Assembly (NCBI GenBank): GCA_947488755.1
Contig: CANLAD010000001.1
Span: 1,192,247-1,256,246, forward strand
Origin: an uncultured Erythrobacter sp.
GTDB lineage: Bacteria; Pseudomonadota; Alphaproteobacteria; Sphingomonadales; Sphingomonadaceae
DNA: 64,000 bases
Reading direction: 5' to 3'
Part shown: piece after piece, positions 37,867 through 47,248 of the stretch
Numbering within the stretch: position 1 is the first letter of the stretch
How the letters are laid out: each line of letters starts with the position of its first letter
Translations under genes and position numbers: made by a program
Notes under the pieces: generated by a model
What the model was told of the DNA's origin: nothing
Databases searched by the model: none
Seen by the model: the letters and a program-made list of their open reading frames with translations, nothing else

Positions 37867-37884
37867 CGGTGTGCCCGCCCGCCT

Positions 37885-38346
37885 CTAATCCAGCCCGGCG
37901 ACGGTTTCGCGGGCCTGCTGCGCTGCGTCTTCGCCGTGTAGCCCTTCGAGCTCGCGCGGAACGTAATTCTCGTCGTGTTTGGCGAGCAGGTTCGAGGCCT
38001 GAAACACACCGTCCGGGCCAAGGCTGCCCTCCGCAACCACGCCGGAACCTTCGACAAACAGGTCGGGAAGGATACCGCTGTAGCGTACAGGGACGGTGCT
38101 GGCCGTATTGCCGGTGACGACGAACCGCACGCTCACCCCGTCAGCCAGCGTCTGGATCGATCCGGGCTGCACCATTCCCCCAAGCCGCACGGCCTGGCCC
38201 ACGGCGGGTGGTTCGCTTGCCATCTGTTCGGGCAGGTAGAAATAATTCGCCTGATTGCGCAAGGTCCAAGCCGCGATGAGCCCCGCCGCAACGATGGCGA
38301 CGAGCGCAAGGACGACGAGCGCCAGGCGTTGGTGCTTCGCCTTCAT
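37885..38346 (-). CDS. ccmE: heme chaperone CcmE
   Basis: 153 residues. An N-terminal membrane anchor leads to a beta-barrel domain. H124 in AKHDENYVP is the covalent heme-binding His, with Y128 following (HxxxY). It carries heme from CcmC to CcmF. Its start overlaps the ccmD stop by 4 bases. Confidence 0.95.
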   Translation of the reverse strand: MKAKHQRLALVVLALVAIVAAGLIAAWTLRNQANYFYLPEQMASEPPAVGQAVRLGGMVQPGSIQTLADGVSVRFVVTGNTASTVPVRYSGILPDLFVEGSGVVAEGSLGPDGVFQASNLLAKHDENYVPRELEGLHGEDAAQQARETVAGLD

Positions 38347-38483
38347 CGCCGTTTGAGCTCCTCACGGCGCTTCTCCGCCCGCGCCATCGCGCGCCAGCTT
38401 GATGCGAGCAGCCAGCCGAGCGCGATCAGCCCAACGGCATAGGCCGCGACGACGTAATCCCACTGGTCCAGACCTTCATACAT
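38343..38483 (-). CDS. ccmD: heme exporter protein CcmD
   Basis: 46 residues. One membrane helix (about 11-29, YVVAAYAVGLIALGWLLAS) is followed by a basic, charged tail (RAEKRREELKRR), which is the typical CcmD layout. Its start overlaps the ccmC stop and its end overlaps ccmE (ATGA both times). It helps release heme-loaded CcmE from CcmC. Confidence 0.88.
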   Translation of the reverse strand: MYEGLDQWDYVVAAYAVGLIALGWLLASSWRAMARAEKRREELKRR

Positions 38484-39247
38484 CAGGCCGTCTCCATCGC
38501 CGGCCCGGCCCGGGTCGGTGCTGGCGTGTCGTCGTCGAGCGCACGGCGGCGAAGGCGCGCTTCGACCTGCGCTTCGGCGATCAAGGCTCGCATCCGCATC
38601 AGCACAAGCGCGCCGAACACCAGCGAGAAACCGATCACCGCAGCCAGCAAGGGCCACAGGAACACGGGATCGATCGAACTTTGACCCGCAGTGATGCTGG
38701 GCGGTTGGTGGAGCGAATTCCACCACACTACGCTGCGGTTGATGATGGGAATGTTGATGGCGCCGACCAGCGCGAAGATGGCAGCGATTTTCTGGCTCCC
38801 GCCCTCGCGCGCGGTCGCCTGCGACAGGGCGATGTAGCCTGCATAGAGAAACAGCAGCACGAGCATCGAGGTCAATCGCCCGTCCCACACCCACCAGGTG
38901 CCCCATGTCGGACGGCCCCAGATCGAACCAGTAGCAAGACAGATCGCGCAAAATACCATGCCTGGCACAGCGATAGCGCGCGCGGCGATGGCGGCGAGCG
39001 GATGTTTCCAGATCAACAGAGCGGCGCTGGCAATCGCAAGCGCGCCCCAGCCACCCATGCCGAGCCATGCGGCAGGCACGTGAATGAACAATATCCGCAC
39101 CGTCTCGCCCATCAGCCGGTCCTGCGGCACCGCGAACAGCCCCCACGCGATCGCGCCAGCCGACATGGCGAGACCGCTCCAAAGCATGAGCGGCATCAAC
39201 CAGCGCGCGAGCGACAGGAAACGTTTGGGATTGGCGTAGATATGCAC
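38483..39247 (-). CDS. ccmC: heme exporter protein CcmC
   Basis: 254 residues with six membrane helices. The WWD heme motif is present as WGTWWVWDGRLTSML. It attaches heme to CcmE. Here it is the first gene of the visible ccm operon. The ABC subunits ccmA and ccmB, often just upstream, are not in the window; the next gene upstream is leucine dehydrogenase. Confidence 0.94.
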   Translation of the reverse strand: MHIYANPKRFLSLARWLMPLMLWSGLAMSAGAIAWGLFAVPQDRLMGETVRILFIHVPAAWLGMGGWGALAIASAALLIWKHPLAAIAARAIAVPGMVFCAICLATGSIWGRPTWGTWWVWDGRLTSMLVLLFLYAGYIALSQATAREGGSQKIAAIFALVGAINIPIINRSVVWWNSLHQPPSITAGQSSIDPVFLWPLLAAVIGFSLVFGALVLMRMRALIAEAQVEARLRRRALDDDTPAPTRAGPAMETA

Positions 39248-39354
39248 GGTCTATCCTCGCCTGTTGTTGTAGTGTCACAAGTCGCGCTCGCCAAGGGCGC
39301 AAAAGCCGCAAGCGCGGATGGCGGTGGCGCAACTCGTGCGCCGCGCCCGATTGC

Positions 39355-40422
39355 TCAAGCCCGCCCGATCAGTTCCTGCGCCATCCGATCGGCAACCACA
39401 TCAGGCGCGGTCGCCTCAGCTTCACTTGTGCGCCAGACCTGTTCGAGCCGCGCGGGGATCTTTTCGATCAGCGAGTGAACTTCCTCCACCCGTCCGATCC
39501 GGCCCTCACTGCGCGCGAGATATTCGGTTGCCACCGACATGATCCCACCAGCATTGATGACGTAATCAGGGGCGTACAGGATACCGCGCTCGAACAGCGC
39601 ATGACCGTGCCCCGCGCGCGCCAGTTGATTGTTCGCACCGCCTGCGACGATTTGGGTGTTCAACTGCGCGATCGTCTCTTCATTGAGGACCGCGCCAAGC
39701 GCATTGGGACTGAGGACATCGCATTCGGTCCGAAGGATCGCGTCGGGATCGACCACCTGCGCGCCCAGCTCGTCGGCCAGACCTTTCACCGCATCGCGGT
39801 CTATATCGGCGAGGGTCAACTGTGCCCCGTCCTTGGCCAGCCAGCGCGCAACGCCTGCGCCGACGCTGCCTGTGCCCTGCACCGCGACATGGACACCGTC
39901 CATGTTGTCGGCGCCCAGCTTGTGCTTCACCGCCGCCTTAATACCCAGATAGATGCCATAGGATGTGAACGGTCCCGGATCGCCACCAGCATTGTCCTCG
40001 CCCGTCACCGGAAGACCGGAAACATGCGCGGTCCGCTGCGACACCGCGACCATATCGGCTTCGGCTATCCCGACGTCCTCTGCGGTGACATAGCGCCCGC
40101 CCAGCCCTTCCACCGCATCGCCGAAAGCGGCGAGCAATTCGGGCGTTTTCGTCCGCGTTTTGTCAGCGAGAATCACCGCCTTGCCGCCACCCATCGGCAG
40201 GCCCGCCATCGCGTTCTTGTAGCTCATCCCGCGCGACAATCGCAGCGCGTCGCGCAGCGCGTCCTTGGGTTCGGGATAGTGCCAGAAACGCGTGCCGCCA
40301 GCGCCCGGACCCAGATGGCTGGAATGGACCGCGATGATCGCCATCAATCCCGATGCGCGATCGCGCACGACGTGCACCATCTCGTGGTCGTCGTAATCGG
40401 GTTCGGTCCAGAAAGCTGTCAT
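39355..40422 (-). CDS. leucine (Leu/Phe/Val) dehydrogenase
   Basis: 355 residues. The amino-acid dehydrogenase fold has substrate/catalytic lysines in SRGMSYKN (K69) and LPMGGGKAVI (K81), and a Rossmann motif VQGTGSVGAGVARWL for NAD. It oxidatively deaminates branched-chain amino acids to 2-oxo acids. Valine or phenylalanine specificity cannot be excluded. It is transcribed alone just before the ccm operon. Confidence 0.88.
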   Translation of the reverse strand: MTAFWTEPDYDDHEMVHVVRDRASGLMAIIAVHSSHLGPGAGGTRFWHYPEPKDALRDALRLSRGMSYKNAMAGLPMGGGKAVILADKTRTKTPELLAAFGDAVEGLGGRYVTAEDVGIAEADMVAVSQRTAHVSGLPVTGEDNAGGDPGPFTSYGIYLGIKAAVKHKLGADNMDGVHVAVQGTGSVGAGVARWLAKDGAQLTLADIDRDAVKGLADELGAQVVDPDAILRTECDVLSPNALGAVLNEETIAQLNTQIVAGGANNQLARAGHGHALFERGILYAPDYVINAGGIMSVATEYLARSEGRIGRVEEVHSLIEKIPARLEQVWRTSEAEATAPDVVADRMAQELIGRA

Positions 40423-40482
40423 GCAATAGCCTCAAAAGCGCACGCGCGAATGGCGGATTGGCAAGGCTTTCGCGGGAGAAAA

Positions 40483-40560
40483 TGGGGCGATCGAGGGGTC
40501 TCGAACCCCCGACCTCCGGTACCACAAACCGGCGCTCTAACCATCTGAGCTACGATCGCC
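40483..40560 (-). tRNA. tRNA-His (anticodon GTG)
   Basis: A full cloverleaf with encoded CCA. The anticodon stem CCGGT/ACCGG surrounds the loop TTGTGGT. An extra 5' G pairs with the discriminator C next to the acceptor stem GCGATCG/CGATCGC, the identity feature of tRNA-His. Its 5' end is at 40560. Confidence 0.96.
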
Positions 40561-40788
40561 ATATGCCCCCGCCTGCCGCCTGGCCTTGCGGCCATCGCAT
40601 TCGCGCAAGACGCGCGACTTACAGGCACAGCAAGGCCGGTCAAGGCCGCCAACGAAGGCGTTGCGCCTGTTGCACAAAGCGCGGCTGACGAAAAGCGAAA
40701 ACTGCGTGAGACGCCCGTGAACGCAAGATAATTTCGCGCGCCGATCCGCACCTTGTCTGAGGCCGAGCGCACCTTAAGGTTTAGGGAT

Positions 40789-41424
40789 ATGCAAACCACG
40801 ACCGATTCCGTTGCGCAGCGGCTTTCCCAGCGTGAAGGCGTCCGGAGCGTGCCGCATTCGAAGATCGAATTGTTTCACGCGCGCGATTTCCTAAACGACG
40901 CGCTTGCGCGCGACCTGATCGCGCTGATCGACGCCGACCGGCGCCCATCGACCATCGCGGATGCCAATGGCGATGACTATTTCCGCACTAGCGAGACCTG
41001 CGATCTCAGCAGCGGGGAGCCTGCGGTAAAGACGCTTGAGGCGAAGCTATACGCTCTCAACGGGATCGATCCGGCGCTCGGCGAGCCGATACAGGGCCAG
41101 CGTTATGCCGTTGGTCAGGAATTCAAGGCGCATACCGACTATTTCACGCCTGGCGGCGCAGACTACGAAAGGTTCTGCGCTGATAGCGGCCAGCGGACCT
41201 GGACCTTCATGGTTTACCTGAACACCGTCGAAGCGGGCGGCGCGACGCGGTTCAAGGTTGTCGGCAAGACCTTCCAGCCCGAACTCGGCAAGCTGCTGTG
41301 CTGGAACAACGCACGGCCCGACGGCAGCGTGAACCCCAATACGCTTCATCACGGAATGAAGGTCCGCAAGGGCGTTAAATACGTGATAACCAAATGGTAT
41401 CGCGAGAGGCCGTGGGTAGCATGA
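40789..41424 (+). CDS. 2OG-Fe(II) oxygenase, prolyl-4-hydroxylase-like
   Basis: 211 residues from the ATG at 40789; a TTG 36 bases upstream is less likely. The iron facial triad is H115-x-D117 in FKAHTDYF plus His in TLHHGMKV (187 or 188), with K194 as the probable 2-oxoglutarate ligand. The fold matches the P4H alpha-subunit catalytic domain. It hydroxylates a protein or small molecule not identifiable here. It is a single gene, divergent from tRNA-His. Confidence 0.85.
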   Translation: MQTTTDSVAQRLSQREGVRSVPHSKIELFHARDFLNDALARDLIALIDADRRPSTIADANGDDYFRTSETCDLSSGEPAVKTLEAKLYALNGIDPALGEPIQGQRYAVGQEFKAHTDYFTPGGADYERFCADSGQRTWTFMVYLNTVEAGGATRFKVVGKTFQPELGKLLCWNNARPDGSVNPNTLHHGMKVRKGVKYVITKWYRERPWVA

Positions 41425-41488
41425 TCATCGTACAGGTCCGGTCCGCCAATGCGCGACGCTCCGGTTCAGTCCGAAGGCGTTGAACGAA

Positions 41489-41514
41489 AAAGGCGGCCCC
41501 GTCGGACCGCCCTT
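41489..41514 (-). terminator. terminator downstream of rpmE
   Basis: On the minus strand GGCGGTCC and GGGGCCGCC form a hairpin followed by TTTTT. The T run is on the minus-strand side, so it serves rpmE, which ends about 70 bases earlier. Confidence 0.7.
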
Positions 41515-41520
41515 CCCTCC

Positions 41521-41576
41521 ACGCCCCGAAGGGCGCAAAACTGTTAACACGCCCCGAAGGACGCGAAGCTGGTAAA
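41521..41576 (-). repeat. two tandem 28-base units, each a TTCG hairpin, after rpmE
   Basis: Two direct copies of ACGCCCCGAAGGRCGCRAAR plus 8 further similar bases sit at 41521-41548 and 41549-41576. On the minus (rpmE) strand each forms a short CG stem capped by TTCG, a very stable tetraloop. They lie directly after the rpmE stop and before its terminator. Confidence 0.7.
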
Positions 41577-41581
41577 GCCGC

Positions 41582-41806
41582 TTAGCGCTTGAGCTTGAGC
41601 CCGCCGAACCGCTTGTTGAACGCCGCCACTCGGCCGCCTTCCTGAAGCTGCTGCTTGCCGCCGGTCCATGCCGGATGGCTCGTGGGGTCGATTTCGAGCG
41701 TCAGCGTATCGCCTTCGCTGCCCCAGGTCGAGCGGGTCTGAAATTCGGTGCCATTGGTCATCTTGACCGTGATGGTGTGATAATCGGGATGCCCTTCGGC
41801 TTTCAT
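41582..41806 (-). CDS. rpmE: 50S ribosomal protein L31
   Basis: 74 residues. The segments [17 protein letters not shown] and [10 protein letters not shown] and the C-terminal FNKRFG identify L31. The CxxC zinc-binding motifs of the zinc-containing form are missing, so this is the zinc-independent type typical of alphaproteobacteria. It is a single gene followed by two TTCG hairpins and a terminator. Confidence 0.95.
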   Translation of the reverse strand: MKAEGHPDYHTITVKMTNGTEFQTRSTWGSEGDTLTLEIDPTSHPAWTGGKQQLQEGGRVAAFNKRFGGLKLKR

Positions 41807-41926
41807 CGTCTTGGTCCTTGTCAGCTTTCGCCGGTACCAACCGGCGGTGCTATGAAATCGGGGAAGCGGCGCCCTTAATGCGTCGCGACTGAATTGGCAA
41901 GCGGTGTGAAACTTGATTTGCGAGCG

Positions 41927-42415
41927 CTAGGCCCCCGGCGGATCGGCGATCATGGCGGTGAATTCGACTTCGCTCGCGGTTTTTCCCTCGACGCTTGCGC
42001 GCCCCTTGAACTTGTAGACGCGGCTGCGTTTCTGGACGAATTCGACTTCGAGGTCGAGCAGACAACCCGGCGTCACCGGCGTGCGGAACTTGGCGCTGTC
42101 GATCCCCATGAAGATCACCAGCTTGCCGGTGCCCGCCAGCTCCAGCGTCTCGATGCCGAGGATCGCCGCGGCCTGCGCCAGAGCCTCGATCTGAAGGACG
42201 CCGGGCATGATCGGGGCACCGGGGAAATGCCCCTGGAAGAACTCCTCGTTCATGCTCACGGCCTTCACCGCGTGGATGCGCTCACCCAGATGGATCGAGC
42301 GGACGCGGTCGACCAGCAGCAGCGGATAGCGGTGCGGCAGGGCGGAAAGAACCTTATGAATGTCGTAATCGGTGACGGGCGTCTCGCCGCCATCGCCCTG
42401 TTCGCTCTCGCTCAT
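41927..42415 (-). CDS. fabZ: 3-hydroxyacyl-ACP dehydratase FabZ
   Basis: 162 residues. The hot-dog fold active site has H63 in [14 protein letters not shown] and E77 in QIEALAQ, with the typical [12 protein letters not shown] start block. It dehydrates 3-hydroxyacyl-ACP in fatty acid synthesis. It is the last gene of the envelope-biogenesis series (bamA-ompH-fabZ); lpxD and lpxA, often interspersed in other proteobacteria, are absent here. Confidence 0.96.
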   Translation of the reverse strand: MSESEQGDGGETPVTDYDIHKVLSALPHRYPLLLVDRVRSIHLGERIHAVKAVSMNEEFFQGHFPGAPIMPGVLQIEALAQAAAILGIETLELAGTGKLVIFMGIDSAKFRTPVTPGCLLDLEVEFVQKRSRVYKFKGRASVEGKTASEVEFTAMIADPPGA

Positions 42416-42445
42416 GTGCTGCCCCTGCGTCCTGCCGCCCGTATC

Positions 42446-43132
42446 CTAGCGACCCTCGGGTGCCTGCGCTGCGGGCTGCTGACCGTTCTGGGCGGCCTGC
42501 TGCTGGTTGATGAGCTGCTGGCGGATCAGAAGCTGCTGGATCTGCTGGTACGCCTGCGCCGCTTCGCGCGACGGACGCCAATCGGCCGGGGGCACGATTG
42601 CGGCGGTGGGCACCTTGGTGTTGAGCGAAGTCGTGATGAGGCCGGTAATGTCCGCGCCTTCCGCGACGAATTGCAGCACTTCGGGCTGCACGACCATCAC
42701 CACCTGCTGCTGCGTCGTCACCTCGGTCAGCGAGGCGGGATATTGCGCCAGCACCTGCTCGACGGCGTAGATACGCGCCGCATTCACCTGGCTGCTGATC
42801 GCCGCGACTTCCTGCTCCAGCGTCTGGATCTGCGCGAAATTGGGCGAGGCCTGGACCGCGGGCAGCTCGGTATCATCGAGCTGGCCATTGCCATTCGCAT
42901 CGAAAGGCTGGAGCAGCGTCGAAAGCTCCTGCTGCTTTGCCTGGCGCTGTTCGATCTGCGCCTGATACGTCGTGCCGATCTGATTGAACGCGGTCTGCAG
43001 AGCGTTGGTGTTGATGATCGCGCGGCTGACATCGGCGGTGGCGAGCCGTCCATCGACCTGCGCGGTGGCAGGGACTGACATTGCTGCGAGCGCGAGGCCG
43101 GCGGTTGCGAAAAGGTTGCGTGAAAAAGTCAT
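42446..43132 (-). CDS. OmpH/Skp-family periplasmic chaperone
   Basis: 228 residues. A signal peptide (about 1-24) is followed by a long coiled-coil region (about 45-190) rich in Gln, as in Skp. A C-terminal low-complexity Gln/Ala tail (QQLINQQQAAQNGQQPAAQ) is added. Skp carries outer-membrane proteins across the periplasm to BamA. Its ATG overlaps or abuts the bamA stop, so the two are coupled. Confidence 0.88.
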   Translation of the reverse strand: MTFSRNLFATAGLALAAMSVPATAQVDGRLATADVSRAIINTNALQTAFNQIGTTYQAQIEQRQAKQQELSTLLQPFDANGNGQLDDTELPAVQASPNFAQIQTLEQEVAAISSQVNAARIYAVEQVLAQYPASLTEVTTQQQVVMVVQPEVLQFVAEGADITGLITTSLNTKVPTAAIVPPADWRPSREAAQAYQQIQQLLIRQQLINQQQAAQNGQQPAAQAPEGR

Positions 43133-45909
43133 CAGAATTGAGTTCCTACATTGAACGTTAAGAGTTTGTCGTCGTCACCCTCGACCTTGCGGATTGTCTG
43201 GGCGAGATCGATGCGGAACGGGCCGAAGGGCGAGTTCCAGTTTACGCCGATACCGGCGGTAATGCGCGGGCTGGGCGAGTCGCCGAGGAAAACCTCGCGA
43301 ATGGCGCTGCCGTTTCGGATGAGACGTCGGTTCACCGTCCCATCGGGCTGGGTTGGCTCGATCGTCGTCTCTCCGGTGTCGATGACCTGATACAGCTGGT
43401 TGCCCTCATCGTCGAGGATCGGAATACCAGTCGGATTATCCTGAAGGACTGGCGTTTCGACACCCCAGAGTGCGCCGACATCGACGAAGATCGAGGGGCG
43501 CAGGCCGAGCTCGCGCGCGCCGGAACCTAGCGGAATTTCCAGCTCCGCACGGCCGAGATAGTAATTGCGTCCACCGATCGCGTCATCGCGAATGCGGTTG
43601 CGATCTGTGAGCAAAGTTGCGTTGCCGTCATCATCGAGGATCGGTTCGCGCGTCACCGGGTCAAGCTGGTAAACCTCCGTCAGAATGCGCGGGCCGACGC
43701 CGCGAATGTCGAAGCCGCGAAACTGCGGTTCCCCAAGGAAGAACCTGTCGGTCAGGAAAACGTCATCGACGCCTTCTCCCTCACGTTCGCTCAAGGGCAC
43801 AATTGTTCCGCCTTCGAGCAAGACCGAGAAGATGAAACCCGAATTGCCAAGGTTCCAGAACTGCTGCCCGCGACCACGGAACCGGATGTAGTTCACATCT
43901 CCGCCCAATCCGGCGAATTCGGAACTGACCGTGAGGGTCCGCCCGCGCGTCGGTCGAAGGCGGGAATTGAGCGAGTTGTAGTTGACGCTAAGGCCCAGGA
44001 TCGAGCTCAGCCGGTCGCCGATGGAATCGCACAGGAACCGGCCGGCAAGCAGCGGATCGCATTCGCGCGTGCCGTCATTGTCGAGATCGGAGAAGAACAG
44101 GTCTTCATCCAGGCTGACCTCGTCGTAATTGAGTACATAGCTACCAACGAGCGACATGTACTCGGTCAGCGGCACACCCAGCCGGACCGAGCCGCCGGTG
44201 GTGGCCTGTTCGAAGGTGGTGTTGCGCTCGCTGCCGAAGCGGTTGAAATTGTTGAAATCGCGCCGGTAGATATCCGCGCCGATCTGGATATTGCGATCGA
44301 ACACATAGGGCTCGGTGAAGCTCACTTGAGCCGAACGCTGGAATTGCGAATAGTTGAGGCTCAGCCCCACCGTCTGCCCGCGCCCGCGGAAATTGCGCTG
44401 GCGGATGGAGCCGGCGAGAATGAACTGCTCGATCGAGGAGAAGCCTGCGGAGAACTGCAATTCGCCGGTCGGGCGCTCTTCGACGTTTGCTTCGAGGATG
44501 ATGCGATCGGGCGCACTGCCCTGCACTTGCGAGACCTCGAAGTTTTCCTGGAAGTAACCCAGCGAATTGATCCGCGCGGTCGTGCGCTGAACGCCGAGCG
44601 AGTTGAACGCATCGCCCTCCGACAGGCGGAATTCGCGGCGGATGACCTTGTCCTGCGTCAAAGTATTGCCGTTGATATCGACCTGCTCGACATAGACACG
44701 CGGGGCCTGGCGCAGGATGAAGGTGATATCCATCGTCAGGTCTTCGGGATTGCGTTCGAACCGCGGCTGCACCTCGGCGAAGGCGTAGCCGAACCGGCCC
44801 GCAAGCTCGGTCAGCTGCTCGACCGTATCCTCGACCGTTTGCGCGTTGTAGAATTCGCCTTCGTTCACCGAAAGGCTGGCAGTCATCTGCTCACTGTCGA
44901 AGTCGCGCAGCTGGCTTTCGACCTCGACATCGCCGAAGCTGTAGCGCTCGCCTTCCTCGACGACATAGGTGATGATGAAATCGCGCTGATCCGGCGTCAG
45001 CTCGGCAACGGCGGAGACGACGCGGAAATCGGCATAGCCTTCGGTCAGGTAGAACTGGCGCAGCTTCTGCTGGTCGAAGGCGAGCCGGTCGGGGTCGTAG
45101 CTGGTGTTGGAGCTGAAGAAGCGGAAGAAGCGCGCCTGCTTCGTCACCATCTCGCTGCGAAGCTCGCTGTCGGAAAACTCCTCATTGCCGAGGATGTTGA
45201 TCTGGCGAACCTTGGACTTGGGCCCTTCGCTGATCTCGAACACGACATCGACGCGGTTCTGCGGCAGCTGCACCATTTGCGGCTCCACCGTAGCGGCGAA
45301 CCGGCCCTGACGCTTGTAGAGCTCGATAATGCGCGCAACGTCGGCACGAACCTTGGAACGCGTGAAGATCTGACGCGGGGCAAGGCGGATTTCAGGCAGG
45401 ATCTTCTCGGCATCGAGGCGATCGTTGCCTTCAAGGACGATGCGGTTGATGACCGGATTTTCAACCACGGTGATGACGACGTTGCCGCCATCGTTGCGGA
45501 TCGAGAAATCGGCGAACAGCTCTGTCGCGCCGAGATCCTTGAGCGCCTGGTCGGCAGCGGCGGAGGTGTATTCCTGCCCGACGCGAAGCCGAATGTACGA
45601 AATGATGGTCGACGGCTCGAGCCGTTCTGCCCCGGCGACACTGATCGAGCGGATGGTGTCGGTGGTAGGAGCGGGCGCCGGTGCGGGTTCGGGCGTCTGT
45701 TCGGGCTGGGCGGTGGTTGCCGGGGGTGTCTCCTGCGTCGGTTCCTCACCGGTTTCCTGCGCGCTCACGGCATAGGGCACACCCGCCAGCATCGATCCGC
45801 ATGTCAGCGCATAGGCCAGGTGGCGCGCCGCCATGCGCGGGCGCAGGCCGGGCTGGCGCGCATATAATGAAGTGCCAGGCTGAGCGCCCGTCTCGCTGCA
45901 TCGGTTCAT
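43132..45909 (-). CDS. bamA: outer-membrane assembly factor BamA
   Basis: 925 residues from the ATG at 45909; a TTG at 45930 and an ATG at 45834 (MAARHLAYALTCG) are alternatives. After the signal peptide there is a Pro/Thr/Glu/Gln-rich segment of about 40 residues. Five POTRA repeats and a C-terminal 16-strand barrel follow. The lid-loop motif is FRGFDIRG (VRGF-like), and the protein ends with FNVGTQF, a C-terminal Phe. BamA inserts beta-barrel proteins into the outer membrane. Confidence 0.95.
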   Translation of the reverse strand: MNRCSETGAQPGTSLYARQPGLRPRMAARHLAYALTCGSMLAGVPYAVSAQETGEEPTQETPPATTAQPEQTPEPAPAPAPTTDTIRSISVAGAERLEPSTIISYIRLRVGQEYTSAAADQALKDLGATELFADFSIRNDGGNVVITVVENPVINRIVLEGNDRLDAEKILPEIRLAPRQIFTRSKVRADVARIIELYKRQGRFAATVEPQMVQLPQNRVDVVFEISEGPKSKVRQINILGNEEFSDSELRSEMVTKQARFFRFFSSNTSYDPDRLAFDQQKLRQFYLTEGYADFRVVSAVAELTPDQRDFIITYVVEEGERYSFGDVEVESQLRDFDSEQMTASLSVNEGEFYNAQTVEDTVEQLTELAGRFGYAFAEVQPRFERNPEDLTMDITFILRQAPRVYVEQVDINGNTLTQDKVIRREFRLSEGDAFNSLGVQRTTARINSLGYFQENFEVSQVQGSAPDRIILEANVEERPTGELQFSAGFSSIEQFILAGSIRQRNFRGRGQTVGLSLNYSQFQRSAQVSFTEPYVFDRNIQIGADIYRRDFNNFNRFGSERNTTFEQATTGGSVRLGVPLTEYMSLVGSYVLNYDEVSLDEDLFFSDLDNDGTRECDPLLAGRFLCDSIGDRLSSILGLSVNYNSLNSRLRPTRGRTLTVSSEFAGLGGDVNYIRFRGRGQQFWNLGNSGFIFSVLLEGGTIVPLSEREGEGVDDVFLTDRFFLGEPQFRGFDIRGVGPRILTEVYQLDPVTREPILDDDGNATLLTDRNRIRDDAIGGRNYYLGRAELEIPLGSGARELGLRPSIFVDVGALWGVETPVLQDNPTGIPILDDEGNQLYQVIDTGETTIEPTQPDGTVNRRLIRNGSAIREVFLGDSPSPRITAGIGVNWNSPFGPFRIDLAQTIRKVEGDDDKLLTFNVGTQF

Positions 45910-46126
45910 GTAGTTAAAGTTCCCGTCCAACCCGTCTTACGCGCGCCAGCCCCCGGCGCTGATCTGGCAAAGCCATCCGAGGCTCTGCCGGTTGCTATTC
46001 GATCGCCCGCGCCAATGCCCCATGCGCGAGGGCCGGGTCAAGCGGCCAAAACGCGTCAAATCAGCCACGGCGTGCCCTTTCCCCGGCAAACCGCCGGGTT
46101 TGTCCACTAACCGGCGGACCGGATCG

Positions 46127-47248
46127 CTAACCGCCGATGAATGGCAGCGAGATGACGTCGTTCACCGTCACCACCACCATGAACACCAACACGATGGCGA
46201 TCCCCGTGCGATACGCCCATTCGGTCGCCTGCGGTCCAACCGGTTTGCGCCGGATCGCTTCGGCGGCGTAGAACGCGAGGTGCCCGCCATCGAGTGCAGG
46301 GATTGGCAAGAAGTTGATGAATGCCAAGTTAAGCGAAATCAGTGCGGAGAAATAGACGAACTCGGTCGCCCCCATGCTCAGCCTTTCGCCGGAATATTTC
46401 GCGATCTTGATCGGTCCGCCCAGCTCCTTGATCGAGCGATCGCCGACGATGATCTGCTTGATCCCGGTGACCATCATTTCGAGCATGTCCCAGCACGACG
46501 TCAGCGCCAGCGGGATGAGCCGCATGACTGATACGGCCTCCTGACGATATTCGAGCGCTTCGGGCCCGATCCCGATCCGGCCCAAGGTGCTTTCATTGCC
46601 GAACCGATCCTCTTCAACTACGCTCGCGGTCGTCATCGAAAAGCTCAAATCGCGCCCGTCGCGGACTGCATCCACCGTAAGATCCGAGTTCGGATAGAGC
46701 GCGACCTGGCGCACGATGTCCTGAAAGCTCTCGACCTCGACATCGTTGATGGCAACGATCCTGTCGCCGACTTGCATTCCGGCCTCGCGCGCCACCGATT
46801 CCTCGGCGAAAACGCCGACCGTCACGGATGCTTCGGGGTTTACCGCGACGCGCTCTCCATAAATGGCGAACAATCCGGCGAGGATCGCGACCGCGACGAC
46901 AAGGTTCGTCACCGGTCCCGCCGCAACGATCAGCGCGCGTTTCCATAAAGCAGCGTTCTGGAAGCCGTCCGGTTCATTCGGGGCATCGGGATCTGGCACG
47001 CTGGCGGGGTTCATATCGCCCTTGAACTGGACATAACCGCCCAGGGGCAAGGCCGAGAGTTTCCAGCGGGTGCCGCGTTTATCCGTGAACCCGGCGATCT
47101 CCTTGCCGAACCCGACCGAGAACGCCTCCGCCCCGACGCCGAACCAGCGACCAACGAGATAGTGGCCAAGCTCATGCAATGTCACCAGCGGACCGAGCAG
47201 CAACAGGAAGCCGACGGCATACATCCAGAAAGGGGGCGATTCAAACAA
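46127..47248 (-). CDS. rseP: RIP zinc metalloprotease RseP
   Basis: 373 residues from a TTG overlapping the dxr stop; an ATG 24 bases later is possible. The active site HELGH (25-29) lies in the first membrane helix and the third ligand in LPIPALDGGHL near the C-terminus. One PDZ domain (about 130-200) is seen. It cleaves anti-sigma factors and signal peptides inside the membrane. It sits between bamA and dxr, the conserved order. Confidence 0.94.
   Translation of the reverse strand: MFESPPFWMYAVGFLLLLGPLVTLHELGHYLVGRWFGVGAEAFSVGFGKEIAGFTDKRGTRWKLSALPLGGYVQFKGDMNPASVPDPDAPNEPDGFQNAALWKRALIVAAGPVTNLVVAVAILAGLFAIYGERVAVNPEASVTVGVFAEESVAREAGMQVGDRIVAINDVEVESFQDIVRQVALYPNSDLTVDAVRDGRDLSFSMTTASVVEEDRFGNESTLGRIGIGPEALEYRQEAVSVMRLIPLALTSCWDMLEMMVTGIKQIIVGDRSIKELGGPIKIAKYSGERLSMGATEFVYFSALISLNLAFINFLPIPALDGGHLAFYAAEAIRRKPVGPQATEWAYRTGIAIVLVFMVVVTVNDVISLPFIGG

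Noticed and set aside
44326..45867. 513-codon open frame opposite bamA
   Set aside because: Antisense shadow; no motif, no ribosome site.
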